From positions 1 to 15,800 of the forward strand of contig CAKPZU010000043.1 in assembly GCA_934215405.1 (NCBI GenBank): DNA of 15,800 bases, written 5' to 3'. Positions 6,026 to 13,246 of this stretch are shown one piece after another. The stretch comes from an uncultured Bacilli bacterium (lineage in GTDB: Bacteria; Bacillota_I; Bacilli_A; RFN20; CAG-631). Position numbers and translations under genes: made by a program. The notes under the pieces were generated by a model that was not told the origin of the DNA, searched no databases, and saw only the letters and a list, made by a program, of their open reading frames with translations. Within the stretch, counting starts at the first letter, position 1. Each line of letters starts with the position of its first letter.

Positions 6026-8017
6026 TTACTCTTCCTTTTTATAAACAATTAAGGCGTCTTTAAATACCTTTGGCGCTGCTTTAAAAACATTAATAGGATA
6101 CGAATTTAAGCTATATTGGTCCTCTAAAACATCAAGATAATTAAATACTTTATTTAAATCTTCATTAAACTTATCCACATCCTTAAGATTGATTTCTCCA
6201 AAAACAATTACATGACAGCATGATACATCCTTAACTGTTTTAACTCCCATTAAAACATATAAAACATCCTCATTATCCTTTAAGATATTAATGATATTAT
6301 TTTTTACTTCTTCATTTGTAAACTCAGTTAATCTATCAGTTGGCTTTAAACTTAAAACATCTTCCATTTCATCGCTTTGGTTTAAAATATTTACTTGTAT
6401 ATTGCGAATTTCATTAAGCTTATCTTCATTTCCAACCATAGCATAATAATCACCTAAATAATGCATTGCATCTAGCTTAAATTCATTATTATTATCTTCA
6501 ATTACTTTATTTAAGTACTTAATACCTTCTTTGTTAAAATATACCATCAATAAAACTGTACCATAATAAAAATTCATTCTATTCCTGTTATCATTTAAAG
6601 AAATAAATTTACTACAAATTCTTAAAACATTTTCATAATCACCTAAATCATAAGCCATTTCTAATATTTTATTTAATTGTTCTAAATCATTAGTATCACT
6701 ATCTTTTAAGCTAAAATATTCATCATAATATTTAAGAAGATCTTTATTATCCTCTTTAAAGCATGTTTTATTACTAATTTCATAATATTCTTTTATATCA
6801 TCATCAAAGAAATGATTAATTGTAATTTCTAAATCAACATCCTTAACATTACACATTTTCCTTCTTTGATTAATATTTGGATGAGTTGCAAATCTTTCAT
6901 CTGCATGATTTTTTGAAACAAATTCAAAGAAATCCTTATGAGCATTATAGTAATCAAGTCTAGCATTTAAATCATCATTAATTGTCTTTTCATCCCATTT
7001 TTTATTTTTTGCTACTTCATATTCAATAAATGGATATTTTAAATCATTAGCCTTTGAAATACCAAACATTTTTATAGTAGCATTAGCATAATCTTGATTC
7101 ATATTTCTTTTAATTACTTCATCATCGGCTTTCTTTTCAAAATATTCATTAACTAAAATATCATTTATTGAATTATCAAGAACAGATGATGCTAAAAATG
7201 GACATAAAAACCTATATGCCTTTAATGGAAATAAAATATCAATTGTCTTATTATATTTTTCGATTTTGCCTGCATACTCTAAATCTTTATTTTTAAAGTG
7301 AGCTATTTCATGTAGTAGTACTGCTTTTAATTCATCATTGCTTAAGCATCTTAAGCAAAATAAGCCAATGCAAAGATAAAGTCCATTTTTAGTCTTACTT
7401 ATACCACAATTAACATCAAACATAATGTCAACCTTAACTGGTAAAGTAATTCCTTCTTCCTTGAATACCTCACCTACAAATTCATTAACTTTTTTATAAT
7501 TTGTAGATAATTCTTCTTTATCTTTATTAATTATACTATCATATCTTTTATAAAAGAAATTATATAAAAGTGGTAAAAATATACCTATAGAAATAAGAGG
7601 TAAAACAATGCTTTCTTCATTATTAAAATCACAAGCAATACAACTAACTAAAAATGATAAATTTAGTAAAATAATTGAACAAATTCCATATGCTAAGCAC
7701 TTCTTTTGCTTTTTTATTGCTAAATTTCTTACCTCTAAAACATTATTTTTTAGCCATTGCTTCTTACTTAATAAGTAATCGATTTGCTCTTGGTGATTCA
7801 TTTTATTTAATTTTTTTTCAATATAATTACCAACAAGTACATTAGCAAAACTAAATAAGAAAGTAAAAATCACTAAAGCTATTGAAAATGGTAAAATATT
7901 GATTGTTAATACCTTATTTATTAATCTTCCTATTAAAAATAAAAGCATTAGGTAAATTAAAGACGTAGTTATGCCTAATACTAATGGTAATGCAGTATTT
8001 CTTTTTTCCTTATTCAT
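6026..8017 (-). CDS. M48-family membrane metallopeptidase with TPR-like C-terminal region
   Basis: Zinc metallopeptidase of the HtpX/Ste24 (M48) class, expected in the membrane with its active site cytoplasmic. From the ATG at 8017 (663 residues; GGGAGA 7 bases upstream, preferred over an in-frame TTG at 8032) there are four hydrophobic segments at about 8-33, 42-64, 107-129 and 136-155. The protease domain follows: HEIAH at 236-240, the third zinc ligand E294 in FEKKAD, and the late HPNINQRR motif. Residues from about 440 onward are soluble and repeat-like (LGDYENVLRICSKF, IKYLNKVIEDNNNEFKLDAMHYLGDYYAM), consistent with TPR helices that may bind substrate or partner. The family generally handles damaged or misfolded membrane proteins; the substrate here is unknown. 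It follows a small membrane protein gene by 41 bases. Confidence 0.85.
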   Translation of the reverse strand: MNKEKRNTALPLVLGITTSLIYLMLLFLIGRLINKVLTINILPFSIALVIFTFLFSFANVLVGNYIEKKLNKMNHQEQIDYLLSKKQWLKNNVLEVRNLAIKKQKKCLAYGICSIILLNLSFLVSCIACDFNNEESIVLPLISIGIFLPLLYNFFYKRYDSIINKDKEELSTNYKKVNEFVGEVFKEEGITLPVKVDIMFDVNCGISKTKNGLYLCIGLFCLRCLSNDELKAVLLHEIAHFKNKDLEYAGKIEKYNKTIDILFPLKAYRFLCPFLASSVLDNSINDILVNEYFEKKADDEVIKRNMNQDYANATIKMFGISKANDLKYPFIEYEVAKNKKWDEKTINDDLNARLDYYNAHKDFFEFVSKNHADERFATHPNINQRRKMCNVKDVDLEITINHFFDDDIKEYYEISNKTCFKEDNKDLLKYYDEYFSLKDSDTNDLEQLNKILEMAYDLGDYENVLRICSKFISLNDNRNRMNFYYGTVLLMVYFNKEGIKYLNKVIEDNNNEFKLDAMHYLGDYYAMVGNEDKLNEIRNIQVNILNQSDEMEDVLSLKPTDRLTEFTNEEVKNNIINILKDNEDVLYVLMGVKTVKDVSCCHVIVFGEINLKDVDKFNEDLNKVFNYLDVLEDQYSLNSYPINVFKAAPKVFKDALIVYKKEE

Positions 8018-8058
8018 AATTAATTCTCCCAAATAACTATCTACTTCATTATAGCAAA

Positions 8059-8496
8059 TTAAATAGAATTTTTGTAGGAAATTAATATATGCGTAGGAGC
8101 AAAAATTAGTGAAAATACAATTAATAAAATATAGTTACTAATAATTCCACTAAAAATAAAAAGAAGTGAAGGTATAATTGATAAAGCAAGTGACCTACTA
8201 AATACACTATTTTTCTTAAAGCAAATTAGCCATATTAAGCAATAAAGGAATACTAAAATAGAATCAATTATTAAATATAAAGCAAAGGCTTCATCGCTTT
8301 TAAAGCCAAAAGAAGTATGTGGTACATTTACAATCATAAAAATAAAGCAACCAAATCTTCCAATTTGCTCTAATATTTCAATAATTTTATTATGAAATTT
8401 ATTAGTGAAACCATTCTTACATTTTATAGCAAAAATAATATTTGGTATCATTATTATTATAATAAAAACTAATCCATATAAATTAACATATTCCAT
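8059..8496 (-). CDS. Small integral membrane protein of unknown function
   Basis: A 145-residue protein with four or five hydrophobic helices: about 6-25 (VFIIIIMIPNIIFAI), 42-58 (GRFGCFIFMIVNV), 72-92 (LYLIIDSILVFLYCLIWLI) and 101-139. Short polar loops separate them. It is hydrophobic throughout, with no catalytic motif I can name and no cleavable signal peptide. It resembles hypothetical membrane proteins of gut Firmicutes. The ATG at 8496, preceded by AAGGAAGG, is preferred over the GTG at 8505. It is the first gene of the minus-strand operon leading to the M48 peptidase, so it may be a partner in membrane-protein quality control. That role is inferred from position only. Confidence 0.7.
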   Translation of the reverse strand: MEYVNLYGLVFIIIIMIPNIIFAIKCKNGFTNKFHNKIIEILEQIGRFGCFIFMIVNVPHTSFGFKSDEAFALYLIIDSILVFLYCLIWLICFKKNSVFSRSLALSIIPSLLFIFSGIISNYILLIVFSLIFAPTHILISYKNSI

Positions 8497-8523
8497 AATA
8501 AACACCCTTCCTTTTTTCTTTAT

Positions 8524-8552
8524 AATCTAGCACTTTTAAATAAGCTTTACAA
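8524..8552 (-). promoter_or_regulatory. Probable promoter of the membrane protein-M48 operon
   Basis: On the minus strand TTGTAA (complement of 8547-8552) and TAGATT (complement of 8524-8529) are 17 bases apart, 28 bases before the ATG at 8496. It is divergent from the hypB promoter in the same intergenic gap. Confidence 0.45.
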
Positions 8553-8600
8553 CTACCATTTTTATTTTTGAGGAATAATTTAGTAAAAAACTGTTTATTC

Positions 8601-8629
8601 TTTACATCTTTTTAGTTTTATAATATCAT
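8601..8629 (+). promoter_or_regulatory. Probable promoter of the hypB operon
   Basis: TTTACA (8601-8606) and TATCAT (8624-8629) are separated by 17 bases. Each matches its consensus box at five of six positions. The ATG of hypB follows 34 bases later with GAGGAAAG at 8653-8660. No nickel-responsive operator was recognised. Confidence 0.45.
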
Positions 8630-8662
8630 TATATTATAAATGTCGGAAAATGAGGAAAGACA

Positions 8663-9337
8663 ATGAATAATGTAAAAGTAATAGAGATTAAAAAAAGTAT
8701 TTTTGACGCGAATGATAAAGACGCTAATAATTTAAGAAGCGAACTAAAAAAGAAAAAGACGTTCTTACTTAATGTAATGTCATCTCCAGGAAGTGGAAAA
8801 ACAACTACCTTAATAAGGCTAATTAATTTATTAAAAAGCAAATATAAAATTGCTGTAATGGAGGCTGATATTGATTCAAATGTTGATGCTATAAAAATTA
8901 AAGAAAACACAGGAGTTGAATCAATACAATTACATACTGGTGGTATGTGCCATTTAGATGCCTTTATGACAAAGCAAGGAATTGATAGTTTAGATTCTAC
9001 TGACTATGATTTAGTAATTTTAGAAAATGTTGGCAATTTAGTTTGTCCAGCTGAATTTGATACTGGAGCAATTAAAAGTATGATGATACTATCTGTTCCA
9101 GAGGGTGACGATAAGCCTTTAAAATATCCACTTATGTTTTCTATTTGTGATTTAGTATTAATTAATAAAATTGATGTATTACCTTATTTTGATTTTGATT
9201 TAAAAAAATGTGAAGAAAATATTTTAAGTAGAAACACAAATGCTAAAATCATTCCTATATCTGCTAAAAACAATGAAAACATTGATAAATTTGCTTCATG
9301 GCTTGATAATGAAATAATAAAATTTAAAGGAGAATAA
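8663..9337 (+). CDS. hypB: Nickel-insertion GTPase HypB
   Basis: GTPase that, with HypA, loads nickel into [NiFe]-hydrogenase, and in some bacteria other nickel enzymes, in the cytoplasm. The 224 residues show the SIMIBI G domain: P-loop SSPGSGKTT (40-48), MEADIDSNVDA (66-76), the metal-binding GGMCHLDA (C96, H97), the highly diagnostic ENVGNLVCPAEFDTG (121-135, C128) and NKID (168-171). The protein is the minimal form. It has neither the N-terminal CxxC high-affinity nickel motif nor a His-rich stretch, so it probably depends on HypA or other chaperones for metal storage. It is followed after 3 bases by the 951-residue oxidoreductase, whose ribosome binding site (GGAG) lies within the end of hypB. 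Confidence 0.95.
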   Translation: MNNVKVIEIKKSIFDANDKDANNLRSELKKKKTFLLNVMSSPGSGKTTTLIRLINLLKSKYKIAVMEADIDSNVDAIKIKENTGVESIQLHTGGMCHLDAFMTKQGIDSLDSTDYDLVILENVGNLVCPAEFDTGAIKSMMILSVPEGDDKPLKYPLMFSICDLVLINKIDVLPYFDFDLKKCEENILSRNTNAKIIPISAKNNENIDKFASWLDNEIIKFKGE

Positions 9338-9340
9338 ACT

Positions 9341-12196
9341 ATGCCAAAAATGAGTAATGCCTTTGTGCCTGAATTCATGAATGATAAAAATCCTCGTGAA
9401 AAGATTTTAAAGCTTGGTCGTAAAATTACTGATTGCTTACCTCATAAGCTAAAAGGAATTACAACAAGTGATCCTGAGTATTGGGGACTTGCTTGTATTT
9501 TAACTGATGAGATGGCTGATATTGCCTTAAAAATGAAGGTTAGACATCATTATACATTTGATGAGCTTTTAAAAATGAATTCTCAATATAATAAAGAGGA
9601 TTTTGAAAAAATAATCACTGAAATGTCTAATATTGGTATTTTAGAATATGATTATGGCGATTTATATGACCATAATGGTCCAATTAAAGGTGAAAGAATT
9701 AGAAGATATTCTCTTCCAATGTTTGTTCCAGGATCTGCTGAATTTACAAACATGATTAAAAAACAGCTTGATGATCATCCAGAGCTTGCAATGTTTTTTG
9801 AAAGAATGACATTTTTACCTTTAGAGCATGTAACAGCTATGGTACCTCCAGGAGGTGCTGGTATTGGAATGCATGTTATCCCAGTTGAAAAAGCAATAAG
9901 CGCTGAAAATACAAGTATTGATATTGAGCATATTTCATATTGGCTAAAAAAATATGAAGGTCACTTAGGAGTTGGAATTTGCTCATGTAGATATGGAAGA
10001 GCTAAGCTAAATGAAGGCTGTGGCGATAGCTGTGATGAGTGGTGTATTGGAATTGGTGATATGGCTGATTATTGCCGTGAAACTGGAAAAGGTAGAGATA
10101 TTACTTATGAAGAAGCAATGCAAATATTAAAAAATGCTGAGGCTAATGGCTTTGTTCATCAAATAACTAATATCGATGGTGAAAATAAAATATTTGCTAT
10201 TTGTAATTGTAATGTTAATATTTGTAATGCTTTAAGAACATCGCAATTGTTCAACACTCCAAATATGTCAAGAAGTGCTTACACAGCTCATGTTGATTTA
10301 ACTAAATGTGTAGCTTGTGGTAAATGCGTTGAATATTGCCCTGCTGGTGCTGTAAAGCTAGGACAAAAGCTAAACACTAAAAATGGTCCTATTACTTATC
10401 CTAAGCATGAACTTCCAGATTATATGCCTTGGGGTGAGGATAAATGGGATGAAAACTATCGTGATAATAATAGAATTAATTGCTATCAAACTGGTACTGC
10501 TCCATGTAAGGTTGCCTGTCCTGCCCACGTTGCTGTTCAAGGATATATTAAAATGGTTAAGGAAGGAAGATACAAAGATGCTTTAGCCTTAATAAAAAAA
10601 GATAATCCATTCCCAGCAATTTGTGGAAGAGTATGTAATAAACGCTGTGAAAAAGCATGTACTCGTAATAATATAGATGAGGCTGTATCAATTGATGAAA
10701 TCAAAAAATTTGTTGCTGAGCTTGATTTACATAGCGAAACTCGTTATATTCCAGATGTAGTAATTCCTTCAAATCTTGGAAAATGGAAAGAAAAAATTGC
10801 TATTATTGGTGCTGGCCCTGCTGGACTTTCTTGTGCTTATTATTTAGCAACTAAAGGCTACACTCCAGTTGTATTTGATAAAAATGCTAGACCTGGTGGA
10901 ATGCTAACTTATGGTATCCCTTCATATAAGCTAGAAAAGGATGTTATTGAAGCTGAAATTGATGTATTAAGAGAGCTTGGAGTTGAATTTAGATTAAATA
11001 CTGAAGTTGGAAAGGATGTAACCTTAAACGAATTAAGAAAAAATGGCTTTAAAGCATTTTATTTAGCTATTGGCTGTCAAGGTGGAAAATTACCTGGCAT
11101 TAAAAATGAAGATGCAAAAGGTGTTGAAGTTGCAGTTTCATTCTTACATAACGCTATTGAAGATAACTCACGTGTTTTAAATGGTGATGTTGTTGTAATT
11201 GGCGGCGGTAATGTTGCTGTTGATTGTGCTCGTACTGCAAGTCGTTTTAAAGCTAATAAGGTAACTATGGTAGCACTTGAGGATAAAGATCATATGGTTG
11301 CTACTAGTAAAGAAATTAAAGAAACAATAGAAGAAGGAATAGAAGTTATTAATTCTTATGGACCAAAGGAAATACTAACTGATGAAAATGGTAATGTTAA
11401 AGCTGTTGTATTTAAAAAATGTCTACGTACTATAGATCCAGGAACTAATAAGTTTGATCCAGTTTATGATGAAAATGATACAATTACAATTGATGCTTCA
11501 CATGTTGTCTTTGCAATTGGTCAAACTATTGAATATGGTAATTTGTTAGAAGGTGAAACACTTGAATTTGTTCGTGGTAATTACTTAAAAGCTGATCCAT
11601 TAACATATCAAACAACTACTAAAGATATCTTTATTGGTGGAGATTGCTATACTGGACCTAAATTTGCAATTGATGCTATTGAAGCTGGTAAATGTGCTGC
11701 TGAATCATTACACAGATTTGTACAACCAGGGACAAGTTTAACAATTGGTAGAAATAGACGTGACTTTATTGAATTAAATAAGGATGAGGTTGTAATTGAA
11801 TCTTATGATACAATGGGTAGGAATGAGCCAAAAATGGATGAAACAATTGACTACAAGCATTCATTTAAGGATGCTCATAAGCCATTTACTGAGCAAGAAG
11901 CTGTTAATGAGGCTAAGCGTTGCTTAGGGTGCGGAGCTTCTATTGTTGATGAAAATAAATGTATTGGCTGTGGTGTTTGTACTACAAAATGTGAATTTGA
12001 TGCTATTTCTTTAAGAAGAGACCATCCTGAAATGTCTCGTATGGTAAAGAGTGAAGATAAGTTTAAATACATTTTACCAAATGCTATTAAACGTGGATTA
12101 AAGATTTGTTTTAAGCCTAAAACAAAGGAAGAAAAAGAATCAATTAAAAAGCATAAGGAATACAAAAAAGCTAAAAAGAAGGAAAATAGTAAGTAA
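9341..12196 (+). CDS. Large multi-[4Fe-4S] FAD/NAD(P)-dependent oxidoreductase (GltD/NfnB-like) enclosed by hypB and hypA
   Basis: A 951-residue cytoplasmic redox enzyme. In order: an N-terminal part (1-200) with a winged-helix-like start; a Cys-rich domain with CSC-R (C214, C216), C227, C231, C235, C245, then CNC (C288, C290) and C295; a ferredoxin motif CVACGKCVEYCP (323-334); the GltD-type Fe-S domain (C381, C389, C393, then C428, C432, C436, C440 in ICGRVCNKRCEKAC); the FAD motif GAGPAGL (490-496); an NAD(P) motif GGGNVAVD (621-628); the second FAD motif GGDCYTGPKFAIDAIEAG (766-783); and a C-terminal cluster C861/C864 plus CIGCGVCTTKC (874-884). The tail is Lys-rich. It resembles NADPH-handling subunits such as GltD and NfnB, with extra clusters for electron transfer. 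Substrate and partner are unknown. It overlaps hypA by one base, implying a functional tie to nickel delivery. Confidence 0.85.
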   Translation: MPKMSNAFVPEFMNDKNPREKILKLGRKITDCLPHKLKGITTSDPEYWGLACILTDEMADIALKMKVRHHYTFDELLKMNSQYNKEDFEKIITEMSNIGILEYDYGDLYDHNGPIKGERIRRYSLPMFVPGSAEFTNMIKKQLDDHPELAMFFERMTFLPLEHVTAMVPPGGAGIGMHVIPVEKAISAENTSIDIEHISYWLKKYEGHLGVGICSCRYGRAKLNEGCGDSCDEWCIGIGDMADYCRETGKGRDITYEEAMQILKNAEANGFVHQITNIDGENKIFAICNCNVNICNALRTSQLFNTPNMSRSAYTAHVDLTKCVACGKCVEYCPAGAVKLGQKLNTKNGPITYPKHELPDYMPWGEDKWDENYRDNNRINCYQTGTAPCKVACPAHVAVQGYIKMVKEGRYKDALALIKKDNPFPAICGRVCNKRCEKACTRNNIDEAVSIDEIKKFVAELDLHSETRYIPDVVIPSNLGKWKEKIAIIGAGPAGLSCAYYLATKGYTPVVFDKNARPGGMLTYGIPSYKLEKDVIEAEIDVLRELGVEFRLNTEVGKDVTLNELRKNGFKAFYLAIGCQGGKLPGIKNEDAKGVEVAVSFLHNAIEDNSRVLNGDVVVIGGGNVAVDCARTASRFKANKVTMVALEDKDHMVATSKEIKETIEEGIEVINSYGPKEILTDENGNVKAVVFKKCLRTIDPGTNKFDPVYDENDTITIDASHVVFAIGQTIEYGNLLEGETLEFVRGNYLKADPLTYQTTTKDIFIGGDCYTGPKFAIDAIEAGKCAAESLHRFVQPGTSLTIGRNRRDFIELNKDEVVIESYDTMGRNEPKMDETIDYKHSFKDAHKPFTEQEAVNEAKRCLGCGASIVDENKCIGCGVCTTKCEFDAISLRRDHPEMSRMVKSEDKFKYILPNAIKRGLKICFKPKTKEEKESIKKHKEYKKAKKKENSK

Positions 12197-12546
12197 TGCA
12201 TGAGCTTGGAATTGTCTTTCATATTGCTAAAATGGTTGAAAATGTAGCAAAAGAAAATAACGTTAAAAGAATAGCTAAGGTAACACTTGAAATTGGTGAG
12301 GTTTCAGCAGTAGTTAATAATTATTTAGAGGATTGTTGGAATTGGAACGCTAAAAAAACACCACTTTTAAAGGATAGTAAGCTTGAAATAATTACAATAA
12401 AGGCCATTACTTATTGTGAAGATTGTAAAAAAAATTATGAAACTATAAAATTTGGTAAGATTTGTCCATTTTGTGGTAGTAAATATACCTATTTATTAAA
12501 AGGAAATGAAACAAACATTAAAGAAATAACAGTTTATGATGACTAA
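12196..12546 (+). CDS. hypA: Hydrogenase/nickel-enzyme maturation chaperone HypA
   Basis: Small nickel metallochaperone that partners HypB. It is 116 residues, the usual length. It begins MHE, whose amino terminus and His2 form the nickel site, and this fixes the start at 12196, where ATG overlaps the TAA of the preceding gene. The zinc domain follows as CEDC (C74, C77) and CPFC (C90, C93). The LEIGEVSAVV segment and the 'C..C.......CP.CGS' spacing are typical. The TAATG overlap implies translational coupling to the oxidoreductase. It ends the operon, with a terminator directly after the stop. No hypC, hypD, hypE, hypF or hydrogenase structural gene lies in the window. Confidence 0.93.
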   Translation: MHELGIVFHIAKMVENVAKENNVKRIAKVTLEIGEVSAVVNNYLEDCWNWNAKKTPLLKDSKLEIITIKAITYCEDCKKNYETIKFGKICPFCGSKYTYLLKGNETNIKEITVYDD

Positions 12547-12572
12547 GAATGCTTTATGCATTCTTTTTCTTT
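12546..12572 (+). terminator. Intrinsic terminator after hypA
   Basis: AGAATGC (12546-12552) and GCATTCT (12558-12564) form a perfect 7-bp stem with a 5-base loop, followed by TTTTCTTT. The stem begins in the last base of the hypA stop codon. Confidence 0.85.
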
Positions 12573-12592
12573 AATAATAAGCCAATTTATTA

Positions 12593-12617
12593 TATAATAA
12601 CTATGTTTAAAAAGGAG
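12593..12617 (+). promoter_or_regulatory. -10 box and ribosome binding site of the acetyltransferase gene
   Basis: A perfect TATAAT at 12593-12598 lies between the hypA terminator and AAGGAG (12612-12617), which is 9 bases before the ATG. No good -35 hexamer is visible 16-18 bases upstream, so this may be a weak or extended-type promoter. Confidence 0.4.
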
Positions 12618-12626
12618 TAAATTATT

Positions 12627-13244
12627 ATGAGTGAACTTGAAAGAATGCTTGAAGGAAAAATTTATGATTCTAATGATGAAGAATTAGTAAAATTACGCCA
12701 AAATGCTCATAAATTATCAAAGCAATATAATGATACATTTGATTTTGAAAATGAAAAAAGAAAAAAAATACTTGATGAATTAATGCCTTTTAAAGGCAAA
12801 AATGTTTATCTTCAAGGACCTATTTATTTTGATTATGGAGTAAATACAACATTTGGTGATAATTCCTTTGCTAATTTTAATTTAACAATTTTGGATGTTT
12901 GTAAGGTAACTATAGGAAATAATGTTTTTATTGGCCCTAATGTTTCAATTCTTACGCCTTTGCATCCATTAAGATATCAAGATAGAAATCCATATTTATC
13001 AGAAAAAGGATATATAACTGATAAAGAATATGGAGCCCCTATTACTATTAAGGATAATTGCTGGATTGCTGGTAATGTTACTATTTTACCTGGTGTTACA
13101 ATTGGAAAAGGCTGTGTTATTGGAGCAGGAAGCGTTGTTAATAAAAGTATTCCTGATAATTCCTTAGCCTTTGGAAATCCATGTGTTGTTAAAAAAACAA
13201 TAACAGAAGAAGATAGATTAAGCCTAAAGAAAGAAATATTATAG
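12627..13244 (+). CDS. Sugar O-acetyltransferase (maltose/galactoside type, left-handed beta helix)
   Basis: Acetyl-CoA-dependent O-acetyltransferase of the LacA/Maa group, which acetylates the 6-hydroxyl of sugars in the cytoplasm. The N-terminal MSELERMLEGKIYDSND matches the Mac domain of this family. Hexapeptide repeats run from about 60 to 185 (VTIGNNVFIGPNVSI, ITIKDNCWIAGNVTILPGVTIGKGCVIGAGSVV). The catalytic His is H113 in TPLHPL, followed by the usual loop RYQDRNP. Length is 205 residues, close to the 185-205 typical, so it is complete. The next gene starts 2 bases after its TAG, suggesting a two-gene transcript with the tRNA-modification fusion, although the functional link is unclear. 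The true sugar acceptor cannot be told from sequence. Confidence 0.9.
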   Translation: MSELERMLEGKIYDSNDEELVKLRQNAHKLSKQYNDTFDFENEKRKKILDELMPFKGKNVYLQGPIYFDYGVNTTFGDNSFANFNLTILDVCKVTIGNNVFIGPNVSILTPLHPLRYQDRNPYLSEKGYITDKEYGAPITIKDNCWIAGNVTILPGVTIGKGCVIGAGSVVNKSIPDNSLAFGNPCVVKKTITEEDRLSLKKEIL

Positions 13245-13246
13245 TT

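Noticed and set aside
8629..8910. Minus-strand frame opposite the start of hypB
   Set aside because: Shadow of the strongly conserved HypB coding sequence; hydrophobic low-complexity translation and no independent start signal.
11875..12222. Minus-strand frame opposite the oxidoreductase end and hypA start
   Set aside because: Antisense to conserved Cys-cluster coding sequence; no ribosome binding site or family resemblance.
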